Below, piece by piece: positions 9,976 to 20,041 of a stretch of 32,734 bases of DNA (position 1 is its first letter; every line of letters starts with the position of its first letter). The notes below the pieces were generated by a model. That model made no database searches. It was not told the origin of the DNA and worked only from the letters and a program-made list of their open reading frames with translations. Origin of the DNA: Halieaceae bacterium (GTDB lineage Bacteria > Pseudomonadota > Gammaproteobacteria > Pseudomonadales > Halieaceae). The stretch is from NCBI GenBank assembly GCA_002683335.1, contig NYTE01000010.1:1-32734 (forward strand), written 5' to 3'. The position numbers were made by a program, and so were the translations under genes.

Positions 9976-12597
9976 TCAAAGGCTCCTGGCAATCTCGTTG
10001 ACTTCAAAGACCTCTATTAAGTCGCCCGCCTTCACGTCGGTATAATTTTTTACCCCGATGCCACACTCCGTGCCACTCCGCACCTCACTGGCATCGTCTT
10101 TGAAGCGACGGAGAGACTCGAGCTCTCCCTCGTAGATCACAACATTATCGCGCAGTACGCGGATAGGCTTCGATCGATACACGGTGCCCTCAGTGACCAT
10201 GCAACCAGCGATCAAGCCAAACTTGGGTGACCGGAAGACATCGCGCACCTCCGCGATGCCCACGATCTCCTCGCGCATCTCCGGTGAAAGCATGCCCGAG
10301 AGTGCCGCGCGTACATCGTCTATCAAATCGTAAATGACATTGTAATAACGAATCTCGACGCCCTCATTCTCAGCCATTGCCCGAGCCTTGGTATCAGCTC
10401 GCGCGTTAAAACCAATAATGATGGCCGAGCTGGTAATGGCGAGACTGATATCGGTTTCCGAGATTCCGCCTACACCGCCCGAGACAATATTGACCTTCAC
10501 CTCTTCATTACCCAAGTTGCCCAATGCACCCTGAAGAGCTTCGAAAGAACCCCGAACATCTGCTTTGATGACCAGATTCAGGGTTTCTACTGACCCTGCC
10601 GTCATAGTTTCAAACATGTTGTCGAGTTTGGCGGCCTGCTGACGTGCCAGCTTGGAAGAACGCATCTTTTCTTGTCGAAAGTCAGCCACTTCGCGTGCTT
10701 TCTTTTCACTCTCCAGCACGACTACTGGGTCTCCTGCATCTGGTGTTCCGTCCAATCCCAACACCTCCACTGGAATGCTCGGGCCAGCCTCCTTGATCTG
10801 ATTGCCATTTTCATCGAGCATGGCTCTGACGCGACCAAACCGCAGCCCAGCCAGAACAATATCGCCCTGCCGCAAGGTCCCCTGCTGTATTAAGAGCGAA
10901 GCGACAGCGCCTCGGCCCTTGTCGAGCCGCGACTCGACGACAATACCGGAAGCAGGAACGTCCACGGGAGCTGCGAGTTCTAGCAGCTCTGACTGTAATA
11001 ACAACGCATCGAGCAATTCGTCTACGCCTTGACCAGTATGAGCCGACACCGGGATAAACTGCGTATCACCACCCCAATCCTCAGGTATGACATCTTTGGT
11101 TGACAGTTCTGTCTTAACGCGCTCGGGATCAGCCGCCTCCTTGTCGATCTTATTGACCGCAACAACCACCGGGACGCCGGCCGCGCGAGCGTGTTGAATA
11201 GCCTCTTCTGTTTGCGGCATAACGCCGTCATCTGCCGCGACCACCAATACTACGATATCCGTTGACTTGGCGCCCCGTGCCCGCATCGCCGTAAACGCGG
11301 CATGACCCGGCGTATCCAGAAAGGTAATCATCCCCTTGTCTGTGTCAACATGGTAGGCACCAATGTGCTGCGTGATCCCACCTGCTTCGCCACTCGCGAC
11401 CCGCGATTCTCGGATGTAATCCAACAAGGACGTCTTTCCGTGGTCAACGTGGCCCATAACAGTGACAACCGGCGCACGCGGCTCCGGGGTACCCCCATGA
11501 CTTGCCAGAGTCTCCTCTAGCTTCTCCTCGACTTCTTCTGCGCTCTTGAGAACAGCGCGGTGCCCGAGCTCTTCCACAACCAACGTGGCCGTATCCTGAT
11601 CCAGTACTTGGTTAATGTTCGCCATTACACCAAGGCCCATAAGCTCCTTGATTACCGCGCCGGCTTTGACCGCCATCTGTTGTGCAAGATCGCCCACCGA
11701 GATGTTCTCTGGGACATTAACATCGTAGATGATTTTCTCTGTGGGTTGCGCAAACCCGTGCTGATTGGGCTCGTCATTCAGCTTTCTTTTTCGTCCACCG
11801 CGACGACGTGCCACACCTGCCTCAACGGCCTCAAGATCTGTGATCGATAGATTATGTCCGCGCTGCTTGCCTCTCGCGCCAGGGACATTGCCACGCTCAA
11901 GACGTCCTTTGTTAGAGCGTCTACGGAGCTCATCGCGAGCCGGTAGCGTGCTCTCTTTTGTCGGTGCAGCATGAAGCCGCTTGGGCTTTCGGTCCGCTTC
12001 TTTGGCACTGGGTTGAGCGGTAGCCTCCTGTGCTTGCCGAGCGGCCTCTTCAGCCCGCGCCTTCACGGCAGCGTCCAGCTCAAGCTTTTTAGCCTGCTCT
12101 TCTGCCTTGCGCCTAGCTGCTGCGCGCTGCCGCAACAACTCTGGATCTGATTCGTCAACAACCCCTTCAACTTCAAGGGGGATCATTTCATCAGAACCTG
12201 ACTGCACAGGCACCGATACAGCGGTATCCATGTCAACGGGGGCTTCGGTCTCCGCAGGGCTTTCGGTCTCTGCATCACCATCAGAGCCCGTATCCTCGAG
12301 GTCCTCTCGCTTGACATAAGTCCGCTTTTTTCGCACTTCAACATTGATCGTTCTTTTGCCAGCCCCACCTGCGCGCAAGGTGCTCACAGATTTGCGCTTG
12401 AGCGTGATCTTTTTGGGTGCACCGGCGCTCTCACCATGGCTTTGCTTAAGATGAGCCAGCAGGGTCTGCTTATCCTCTTCCGACACAGCCTCTTCTGCCG
12501 CAGCGTGGGGTAACCCCGCATCTTTCATCTGCGTTAACAGCCGATCTACCGACGCACCGACGGTTTCTGCAAGTTGCTCTACTGTCACTTGTGTCAT
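9976..12597 (-). CDS. infB: Translation initiation factor IF-2
   Basis: 873 aa; [40 protein letters not shown]. Confidence 0.97.
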   Translation of the reverse strand: MTQVTVEQLAETVGASVDRLLTQMKDAGLPHAAAEEAVSEEDKQTLLAHLKQSHGESAGAPKKITLKRKSVSTLRAGGAGKRTINVEVRKKRTYVKREDLEDTGSDGDAETESPAETEAPVDMDTAVSVPVQSGSDEMIPLEVEGVVDESDPELLRQRAAARRKAEEQAKKLELDAAVKARAEEAARQAQEATAQPSAKEADRKPKRLHAAPTKESTLPARDELRRRSNKGRLERGNVPGARGKQRGHNLSITDLEAVEAGVARRRGGRKRKLNDEPNQHGFAQPTEKIIYDVNVPENISVGDLAQQMAVKAGAVIKELMGLGVMANINQVLDQDTATLVVEELGHRAVLKSAEEVEEKLEETLASHGGTPEPRAPVVTVMGHVDHGKTSLLDYIRESRVASGEAGGITQHIGAYHVDTDKGMITFLDTPGHAAFTAMRARGAKSTDIVVLVVAADDGVMPQTEEAIQHARAAGVPVVVAVNKIDKEAADPERVKTELSTKDVIPEDWGGDTQFIPVSAHTGQGVDELLDALLLQSELLELAAPVDVPASGIVVESRLDKGRGAVASLLIQQGTLRQGDIVLAGLRFGRVRAMLDENGNQIKEAGPSIPVEVLGLDGTPDAGDPVVVLESEKKAREVADFRQEKMRSSKLARQQAAKLDNMFETMTAGSVETLNLVIKADVRGSFEALQGALGNLGNEEVKVNIVSGGVGGISETDISLAITSSAIIIGFNARADTKARAMAENEGVEIRYYNVIYDLIDDVRAALSGMLSPEMREEIVGIAEVRDVFRSPKFGLIAGCMVTEGTVYRSKPIRVLRDNVVIYEGELESLRRFKDDASEVRSGTECGIGVKNYTDVKAGDLIEVFEVNEIARSL

Positions 12598-12650
12598 TTC
12601 TTTCTCCCTATTCGCTCAGTCGCTAGAGTGCAATCAACACCTGAAAAAAC

Positions 12651-14153
12651 TCAGGCTGTTGCCTCCTCTTCCTCAGCGAACCAAGGGGCGCGAGCTGTCA
12701 TGATGAGCTCTGCCGCGCGTTCTTCGGTCATATCCTCGATATCAAGGAGATCATCTACTGCCTGCTCAGCAAGGTCTTCCATAGTGACAATGCTTCGACC
12801 AGCCAATACAAAGGCAAGTTGCTTATCCATACCGTCCATGGTCAGCAAATCCTCTGCAGGCTCATTAGCATCGAGTTGCTCTTCCGAGGCAATGGCCAAT
12901 GTCAGCAACGCATCTTTTGCTCGCGCCCTAAGCTCCTCGGAGATTTCTTCATCGAACCCCTCGATAGCATTCATTTCCTCCAAAGGCACATAGGCGATTT
13001 CCTCAAGGGTGGTAAACCCCTCCTCGACAAGAACAACTGCAATATCCTCGTCGATATCCAATGCCGTCATGAACTGATCAATAACTTCGCCGGCCTCGGT
13101 TTCCTGCTTCTCTATGGCGTCGTCGACACTCATAACGTTGATGATCCAACCTGTTAGATCAGAGGCAAGCCGAACATTCTGACCGCCTCTGCCAATTGCT
13201 TGCGCCAGGTTGTCTTCTGCGACCGCGACTTCCATGGTGGAGTTATCTTCGTCTACCACGATAGACTCCACCTCGGCCGGCGACATCGCGTTAATAACAA
13301 GTTGCGCGGGATTGTCATCCCACAAGATGATATCGACACGTTCATTATCGAGCTCATTGGACACTGCCTGAACCCTTGAGCCTCGCATCCCCACGCAAGC
13401 GCCCACCGGATCAATGCGCTGATCTCCGGTTTTGACAGCAATCTTTGCACGCGAGCCCGGATCCCTGGCGGCCGCCCTAATCTGAATAACGCCCTCGGAA
13501 ATTTCAGGAACCTCTATTTTGAAGAGTTCTACTAACATCTCCTGACAGGCGCGGGACAAAATCAGCTGTGGCCCGCGAGACTCGGTATTGATCTCGGTCA
13601 GGATGGCCCGGACACGGTCGTTAATGCGGAATGTCTCTCTGCCGACGAGCTCACCACGGGGTAGCAGACCCTCAGCGTTATTACCGAGATCGACAATAAT
13701 GTTGTCTCGCGTGACTTTTTTCACAGTGCCCGCTAATAGTTCTCCTACCCGATCCCGATACTCATCAACAATTTGCGCGCGCTCGGCATCACGCACACAC
13801 TGGACAATGACCTGTTTCGCTGTCTGCGCAGCAATCCGACCAAAATCGACATTTTCAACGACTTCCTCGTGGTAATCACCGATCTGCAACGCAGTGTTTA
13901 CCTCAGCGGCCTCTTCAGTCGTGAACTGGGTTCCCAACAAAGCCATCTCTGTGTCGGGCATAACAAGCCACCGCCGCGTGGTGACATAGTCCCCCGACTC
14001 TCGGTCTATCAAGACCAATATATCGGCATCCTCGTCGTAACGCTTTTTTGTCGCAGTGGCCAGTGCCAGCTCGATCGCCTCAAAGATAATGTCCTCTGAC
14101 ACCCCTTTCTCATTCGAGACCGCCTCAGCGACCATCAGGATTTCTTTGCTCAT
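12651..14153 (-). CDS. nusA: Transcription termination/antitermination protein NusA
   Basis: 500 aa; S1/KH region ([17 protein letters not shown]) and C-terminal repeats. Confidence 0.96.
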   Translation of the reverse strand: MSKEILMVAEAVSNEKGVSEDIIFEAIELALATATKKRYDEDADILVLIDRESGDYVTTRRWLVMPDTEMALLGTQFTTEEAAEVNTALQIGDYHEEVVENVDFGRIAAQTAKQVIVQCVRDAERAQIVDEYRDRVGELLAGTVKKVTRDNIIVDLGNNAEGLLPRGELVGRETFRINDRVRAILTEINTESRGPQLILSRACQEMLVELFKIEVPEISEGVIQIRAAARDPGSRAKIAVKTGDQRIDPVGACVGMRGSRVQAVSNELDNERVDIILWDDNPAQLVINAMSPAEVESIVVDEDNSTMEVAVAEDNLAQAIGRGGQNVRLASDLTGWIINVMSVDDAIEKQETEAGEVIDQFMTALDIDEDIAVVLVEEGFTTLEEIAYVPLEEMNAIEGFDEEISEELRARAKDALLTLAIASEEQLDANEPAEDLLTMDGMDKQLAFVLAGRSIVTMEDLAEQAVDDLLDIEDMTEERAAELIMTARAPWFAEEEEATA

Positions 14154-14220
14154 CGATTCACTCTCTGTCCATTAGCCGAGTCGAATTACTTCGACCTTAT
14201 GTTATTTCAGTACCACCGTT

Positions 14221-14697
14221 TCATTCTTTGTTCTGCCCAAACTCTAATCTGGGCATGGCCCGCGCCCGATCAACAGATCTGAGCGGTAACGTGTAGGCTT
14301 GCTCATCTATCTGAACGACGACCGTATCGTCATCAGCAGCGAGCATTACGCCTTTAAATCTGCGCCTCCCCTCCACGGGTAGCCTCAGTCGGATATCTAC
14401 CATTTCGCCCACATACGGCTCATATTGTTCTGGCCGAAACAATAACCGGTCAATACCGGGAGACGACACCTCCAGCGTGTACTCCCCACTAATAGGATCC
14501 TCAACATCCAAAATACCGCTAACCTGATGACTCACCTGAGCACAGTCATCCACGCTGACCCCGGTCTCGGCTTCAATATATATCCGAACCGTTGGCCGTC
14601 TTCCGGGAGAGGTCAACTCGACACCCCACAATGAGTATCCCATGTCTTCGACGGTCGGCTGTAAAAGCTGCATCAACTGCGCCTCCTTTCCCGACAT
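14221..14697 (-). CDS. rimP: Ribosome maturation factor RimP
   Basis: Core MSGKEAQLMQLLQPTVEDMGYSLWGVELT...; the longer ORF start (14793) would run through a terminator hairpin and towards the tRNA, so the internal ATG is preferred. Confidence 0.9.
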   Translation of the reverse strand: MSGKEAQLMQLLQPTVEDMGYSLWGVELTSPGRRPTVRIYIEAETGVSVDDCAQVSHQVSGILDVEDPISGEYTLEVSSPGIDRLLFRPEQYEPYVGEMVDIRLRLPVEGRRRFKGVMLAADDDTVVVQIDEQAYTLPLRSVDRARAMPRLEFGQNKE

Positions 14698-14733
14698 GTC
14701 ATCCTCCCTCAGGCTATGTATTCCACACAGCCA

Positions 14734-14756
14734 CAAAAAAGCCCCAAAAGGGGCTT
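14734..14756 (-). terminator. Rho-independent terminator after tRNA-fMet
   Basis: Minus strand AAGCCCC-TTTT-GGGGCTT-TTTTG. Confidence 0.85.
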
Positions 14757-14795
14757 CCGAAGTGACGGTCAGCGAGCAACGAGCTGCCGTCAAAT

Positions 14796-14872
<77 letters not shown>

Positions 14873-15071
14873 TCAATACTCTTTGTGACAGCCCCCTTTG
14901 TAGCGTCTGGCCATAGGTCGTATGGCTGCCGCAGGCGTCACCGTGGTGCGATCACCACACACTGAGGCGCGAGAGTATAGGAACCGAGGACATCGCCGTC
15001 AACCCACACAGAGGAGCTAACAACATGACTTCATTTTCTGCAGTGACTGCGGGCGTATTCCTGATTGGTCG

Positions 15072-15572
15072 ATGTTTGAAAAAGACCTTCTGCCAAAGTA
15101 CTGTGAGCCGCTACACAACATTGAGCTTTGTTCGGTGTCCCGTCGACCCATCATCAAACTAGGTGGCATTCAAACCGCCGCTAAAATAATGGCCCAGATG
15201 AATCAGCCGGGAGCAGATACCGTGCTGCATCAGTTATATCAGCTCGATGAGGATATTGCGGAACAGATCAGTGATCAGATCTTACCCTTTAACAAGCTTG
15301 CCATGGCTGATGCTCGCAGTCTTCAGATTTTGGTACGCGAAATCGATTCGTCCGTACTCATCATCGCGCTCAGGGGGTTATCCAAAAAAATCCGCGACCC
15401 TTTCCTGCAGAGCATGTCCAGCCGTGCCAGAGCGATGTTCATCGAAGAGATGGAGGAATTAGGCCCCATCAGGCGGAGTGATGTGGAGGCTGCGCGAGCA
15501 GCCGTTGCCAGATTAGCCAGGCTGCTGGCAGATGAAGGTCGATTCATGCTGCCCCAAGAGGGGTACATTTAA
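15072..15572 (+). CDS. FliG-like protein retaining only middle and C-terminal domains
   Basis: GGIQTAAKIMAQMNQPGADTVLHQLYQLDEDIAEQISDQILPFNKLAMADARSLQILVREIDSSVLIIALRGLSKKIRDPFLQSMSSRARAMFIEEMEELGPIRRSDVEAAR follows the FliG M and C domain pattern. Confidence 0.75.
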   Translation: MFEKDLLPKYCEPLHNIELCSVSRRPIIKLGGIQTAAKIMAQMNQPGADTVLHQLYQLDEDIAEQISDQILPFNKLAMADARSLQILVREIDSSVLIIALRGLSKKIRDPFLQSMSSRARAMFIEEMEELGPIRRSDVEAARAAVARLARLLADEGRFMLPQEGYI

Positions 15573-15813
15573 TAGTCGGGATCAGTTGGCCGATGCTGTG
15601 ACCCGCTCGTGATCCAGAAACTCAGCGTCATCTGAGCACAGCAGGGCTGTATGTAGTCATATTCAACCGAAGGTTGTAGCTTAGAGTAACGATTTGCCTT
15701 ATCAGTTCGCGCGGTTCGGATTTCGATCAGACCGTGGAAACCGTAGCCGCTGACACCCCCGAGAATCAATGATAAGGCGCTAAAACACTGGGTAGTTAAG
15801 GGAGATTAAACCA

Positions 15814-16518
15814 ATGGCTGACTATGACCCCCTCGCCGCCTTGAGCGATATTCATGAAAAGCGAGGGTATCTCTTGCCTCACCACGGCCTGATGGCAATT
15901 TCGACGCCTCATCTACTGGAGCGCTACGACTCACTCTATTCCACGCTCGCCCTGACGGAGCGACATCTCAGCCGTCACGCTCACGAGTTTGTTTGGTTAG
16001 GTGTGTTAATCAGTTGCGAGGAATCCCTGGGCAGTCATCACGTAAAACGCTTCGTGGATGCCGGTGGCGATGCAGCGCACCTTGGTCTCGCCACCGCGAT
16101 CAGCGCGATGGCAAAAGGTAGCGAGGGCTACCTGTTTGTTGAAGACCATTGGGTGCCCCATCTCCCCACTGTCCACCCGCGCGAACAATATCTCGCCGCG
16201 TTTGAACAGGTGATGGGCCCCGTCGCTCCCGCATTGGCGCACATGACAGCCTGTGCGGTTCATACTTGTTCAGGTAACTGGCGCGCTCTCAGATGGCAGA
16301 TTGAGGCGGCTTACCAGACTGGGGTCAACGAATTGGAATTGGCCGAAGCACTCTCGCTCGCCATGTTCCCCGGCAGCATACCCTACTACGTGCGCGCCGC
16401 AGAGGTGTGGCGACAACTAATCATTGAAGACGCTGTGCCGGCGAACGATCTATTCAAACAGTGGGCGAAGATCAGCGGTCAGGGCGGTTACGAAGAGGCG
16501 TCTGGAGTCAAAGAGTGA
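15814..16518 (+). CDS. Carboxymuconolactone decarboxylase/AhpD-like protein (tentative)
   Basis: 234 aa; two AhpD-like helical units (WLGVLISCEESLGSHHVKRFVDAGG and CAVHTCSGNWRALRWQIEAAYQTGVNELELAEALSLA); GGGAG ribosome binding site before ATG. Confidence 0.6.
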   Translation: MADYDPLAALSDIHEKRGYLLPHHGLMAISTPHLLERYDSLYSTLALTERHLSRHAHEFVWLGVLISCEESLGSHHVKRFVDAGGDAAHLGLATAISAMAKGSEGYLFVEDHWVPHLPTVHPREQYLAAFEQVMGPVAPALAHMTACAVHTCSGNWRALRWQIEAAYQTGVNELELAEALSLAMFPGSIPYYVRAAEVWRQLIIEDAVPANDLFKQWAKISGQGGYEEASGVKE

Positions 16519-16574
16519 AGAGTCCTGGCCTTCCATCTATAATTTTTTGAATCCAGGCATTCAGAGAAGTCATT

Positions 16575-16932
16575 ATGCCGAGAGTGATTGTCGCAGGAAT
16601 CGTTGAGTTCCCGCCCGAACTGAGAGATAAGGCCCTGATCAAAAGCAAGGAACTCATCGAGGGCGCTTACTACAGAAAGGGGTTGCATTCACTACCTCAG
16701 CACGGCGGACCTCAACCACCCTGGCCGCATAGTCGTATACGAAGAATGGGAGAGCGGTTGCGATCTGGACGCCCACTTGCAGGGCGAGTGGTACCGCAAC
16801 GTGTTTGGTCATCTCGCGCAATACAACATCCTCAGTGCGGAGACCAACAAGTTCCGGGTAGAAATCAAAGAGCCCGTTTACGGGGATGATGGTGTAGCCA
16901 CCGGCTATCTCTCTCATGAGCCGCAGCGTTGA
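16575..16932 (+). pseudogene. Antibiotic biosynthesis monooxygenase (ABM)-like protein, frameshifted
   Basis: Frame 1: MPRVIVAGIVEFPPELRDKALIKSKELIEGAYYRKG; after the G run at 16679-16682 the next frame continues GCIHYLSTADLNHPGRIVVYEEWESGCDLDAHLQGEWYRNVFGHLAQYNILSAETNKFRVEIKEPVYGDDGVATGYLSHEPQR*. Confidence 0.85.
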
Positions 16933-17163
16933 TCGTCACCACCGGCTGATAGGGCCCGGGAGTGGCCGCCGAGCCGATTTAGGCGCTATCGGCGTAGCCA
17001 TCTATCCCCAGATATAAAAAGCGCTCGTCAGTCACCCACTAATCCCGAAAAAGACTCAACTGACCGGCCTACATAACCGCGGCGCCACGCCGCATGGTAA
17101 GTCAGGACAAAAAGCATACCGGCTAGCGGGTTAGCAAGAAGATAGATAGGGATTTAAGACATG

Positions 17164-17186
17164 AAAATCACGGGCTTCCGTGTCCT
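17164..17186 (-). terminator. Possible short terminator after tRNA-Leu
   Basis: Minus strand CACGG-AAGC-CCGTG followed by ATTTTCAT; short stem, weak T tract. Confidence 0.4.
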
Positions 17187-17200
17187 GAGATAGTTTATGT

Positions 17201-17286
17201 TGGTGCGGAAGGCGGGACTTGAACCCGCACAGCCATAGGCCACTACCCCCTCAAGATAGCGTGTCTACCAATTCCACCACTTCCGC
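17201..17286 (-). tRNA. tRNA-Leu (GAG)
   Basis: Minus strand GCGGAAGTGGTGGAATTGGTAGACACGCTATCTTGAGGGGGTAGTGGCCTATGGCTGTGCGGGTTCAAGTCCCGCCTTCCGCACCA; class II tRNA with encoded CCA. Confidence 0.96.
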
Positions 17287-17290
17287 ATAT

Positions 17291-17668
17291 TCACTCTCCG
17301 TCTAACACAGGCGCGTCGTCGGACGCTCCTCCCGTCAGCGGTTCGAACTCCGCTGTAGGCATGTCGCCGTTTTCCACCTGCTCTACAACAATGTTTGAAT
17401 CCGGAACATCGAACCCGAGGTCGTCTTCGTCTGCAGTGCGATTATCGGCAATCACTGCAAGACCGAAACTGCTAGCGAAAAAAATAGCCGACAGCCAAGC
17501 TGTCATTCGCGTCAAGGCATTGCCGCTTCCTGCACTGCCAAACAGCGTCTGGGACGCACCCGCTCCAAATGATGCCCCGATGTCCGACCCTTTACCTCGC
17601 TGCAACAAAATCAGCCCGATCAAAGCGAGTGCCACCAGCAGGTGAACCATGAGTGTGATCTGTTCCAT
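17291..17668 (-). CDS. secG: Preprotein translocase subunit SecG
   Basis: 125 aa; LLQRGKGSDIGASFGAGASQTLFGSAGSGNALTRMT. Confidence 0.96.
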   Translation of the reverse strand: MEQITLMVHLLVALALIGLILLQRGKGSDIGASFGAGASQTLFGSAGSGNALTRMTAWLSAIFFASSFGLAVIADNRTADEDDLGFDVPDSNIVVEQVENGDMPTAEFEPLTGGASDDAPVLDGE

Positions 17669-17819
17669 AGGAACTCCTTTCGTTCTCCCGACATCGACGC
17701 AACGAGCAGCTTCGGGCGCGAGATGATACCGATCAGTCTGGCGAGCCGCAAGCGACTTGCTCCCAGTTTTGAGGGACCGAAGCGGGGGTTGCGGCTACGG
17801 CAAGCGTCTGCAGGATAAG

Positions 17820-19157
17820 CTAGTGCGCATCACGAATTGCCTGAGCGATGCGTTCAGCGAGTATTAGGTTTTCGCTGCCATCAGTCCCTTCAATCATGAC
17901 ACGGATCAGTGGCTCGGTTCCCGATGGACGCAATACCAGACGTCCTCGACCTGACAAAACCGCCTCTACGCGCCGACTCTCATCGAGCGCAGCAGAACAC
18001 TCAGCCAGGCGGAAATCAGGTGAGACGGTCACATTCAGGAGTGTTTGCGGGTATTTGTGCAGTCCGCTTTTCAGCGTAAGGAGGGTTTCACCGGACCGCA
18101 CTACAGCCGCCATCACCTGAAGCGCGGCAATAATGCCATCACCTGTCGTGGTTTGCTCCCCACAAATAATATGGCCCGAGGCCTCTCCACCCAACTGCCA
18201 CCCTCGCTGCGCCATCTCCTCCAACACAAACCGGTCACCCACTTTAGCTCTGACTAACTCGACTCCTCTCTCCCGCAGTGCTTGCTCGAGACCCAAATTG
18301 GACATCACCGTACCCACTACCCCCTCAGGAGCCCGATTCTGTCTGACGAGGTCATTAGCAATGATAAAAAGTAATTCGTCCCCGTCTATCACCGTGCCAT
18401 CGGCCGCCACACACTGCACTCGATCTCCATCACCATCAAAGGCAATTCCGGCATCGGCTTGTTCGCTCAACACCCTCGCCTGCAGCGCGGCAGGAGAGGT
18501 GGAACCGACGCCCTCATTAATATTGTAGCCATCGGGCTCCGCACCAATCGCAATCACCTCCGCACCCAGTTCAGCAAACACCTGTGGCGCTATTTGATAC
18601 GTCGCACCATGAGCGCAATCAAGCACCAACTTTAGACCGCGGAGGCTTAGCGCATGCGGGAAACTACTTTTGCAAAATTCGATATAACGACCGCATGCAT
18701 CAACCATTCTGTTCGCCTTACCTAACTCGGGTGAAGGCACCGTCTCCATTGGCTGGGAGAGGACTTCCTCAATCTCCTCTTCCACCTCATCAGACAGTTT
18801 TTTTCCATCGGCATTGAAAAACTTTATTCCATTATCGGTATACGGGTTATGGGAAGCGCTGATCACAATCCCTGCGGAAGCCTTCTGACTGCGGGTCAGC
18901 ATGGCAACGGCAGGTGTCGGCATAGGGCCCAACAGCAGCACATTCGCGCCCGCGGCCACCAATCCAGCCTCCAGAGCTGACTCAAACATATAGCCGGAGA
19001 CTCGGGTATCTTTGCCAATCAACACTTTGGTCGCCCGCTCTTCGCTGGCAAAAACTCGACCTGCTGACCAGCCTAGCTTCAGCATGAAATCTGCCGTCAC
19101 GGGATACTCGCCTACAGCGCCGCGAATACCATCGGTGCCAAAAAATCGCCCACTCAT
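17820..19157 (-). CDS. glmM: Phosphoglucosamine mutase
   Basis: 445 aa; [11 protein letters not shown], active-site [23 protein letters not shown]. Confidence 0.97.
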   Translation of the reverse strand: MSGRFFGTDGIRGAVGEYPVTADFMLKLGWSAGRVFASEERATKVLIGKDTRVSGYMFESALEAGLVAAGANVLLLGPMPTPAVAMLTRSQKASAGIVISASHNPYTDNGIKFFNADGKKLSDEVEEEIEEVLSQPMETVPSPELGKANRMVDACGRYIEFCKSSFPHALSLRGLKLVLDCAHGATYQIAPQVFAELGAEVIAIGAEPDGYNINEGVGSTSPAALQARVLSEQADAGIAFDGDGDRVQCVAADGTVIDGDELLFIIANDLVRQNRAPEGVVGTVMSNLGLEQALRERGVELVRAKVGDRFVLEEMAQRGWQLGGEASGHIICGEQTTTGDGIIAALQVMAAVVRSGETLLTLKSGLHKYPQTLLNVTVSPDFRLAECSAALDESRRVEAVLSGRGRLVLRPSGTEPLIRVMIEGTDGSENLILAERIAQAIRDAH

Positions 19158-20014
19158 CTATCAAAACTCCTAGGTAAGGCTCGCCACATAGCGAGTGCAT
19201 CAACCGTTGCCGCCACGTCGTGCACTCTCAATATGTGCGCACCCCGCTCTACCGCGATCATCGCAAGGCCCACGCTAGCGTAAAGCCGTTCTGACGGATT
19301 ACGATCCAGCACAGTGGCAATCATCGACTTACGTGACAACCCGACCAAAAGCGGTCGCCGGCCAAAAGAAACCTCCCCTAACCGCGCCAGCATCTCAAAA
19401 TTCTGCCCAGAGGTCTTACCAAAACCAAATCCCGGATCGAGCACAATACGCTCTTCTTTGATACCCGCCTGAATACACGCCGTTACGCGCTCCTCAAGAA
19501 AGTGCCGAACGTCAGCGATCACATCAAGATACTCAGGAGACAGTTGCATGCTACTTGGCTCGCCCTGCATGTGCATGACACAAAGAGGTAAACCCGTCTC
19601 TGCAGCCGCCTCAAGGGCACCTGGCCGCCTGAAGGCGCGAATATCATTGAGGAATCCCGCTCCAAGACGCGCGCACTCGGTCATGAGCTTTGGTGTACTG
19701 GTATCTACGGAGACAATGACGTCGAACCGTTTAACGAGGAGCTCGACCGCCGTCAGTACACGATCCATTTCTTCTGCCTCGGTAACTGCAGCTGCGCCGG
19801 GCCGTGTCGACTCACCACCGACATCCAACATAAGAGCGCCCGCATCCACCATGGCCTGCGCACGCCCCAAGAGGGCATCTAGATCAATCTTATGGTTGTA
19901 GTAAAGTTCCCCCCCGTCCGAGAAGGAGTCAGGGGTAACATTGAGAATCCCCATGACGCTGGGCAAAGAGAGGTCGAGTGAGCGCGACCCACATTGAAGG
20001 CGACAGGTCATCAC
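19154..20014 (-). CDS. folP: Dihydropteroate synthase
   Basis: 286 aa; [35 protein letters not shown]. Confidence 0.97.
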   Translation of the reverse strand: MMTCRLQCGSRSLDLSLPSVMGILNVTPDSFSDGGELYYNHKIDLDALLGRAQAMVDAGALMLDVGGESTRPGAAAVTEAEEMDRVLTAVELLVKRFDVIVSVDTSTPKLMTECARLGAGFLNDIRAFRRPGALEAAAETGLPLCVMHMQGEPSSMQLSPEYLDVIADVRHFLEERVTACIQAGIKEERIVLDPGFGFGKTSGQNFEMLARLGEVSFGRRPLLVGLSRKSMIATVLDRNPSERLYASVGLAMIAVERGAHILRVHDVAATVDALAMWRALPRSFDR

Positions 20015-20041
20015 TCTGGGCTCTTTAGTTTGCGAGAATGC

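Noticed and set aside
12574-12993. Ser/Ala-rich 139-aa ORF antisense to nusA
   Set aside because: Low-complexity Ser/Ala composition is the typical complement of acidic codons in nusA.
15569-15769. 66-aa minus-strand ORF between FliG-like and CMD-like genes
   Set aside because: Short, no recognised family or clear ribosome binding site; could be a fragment but unsupported.
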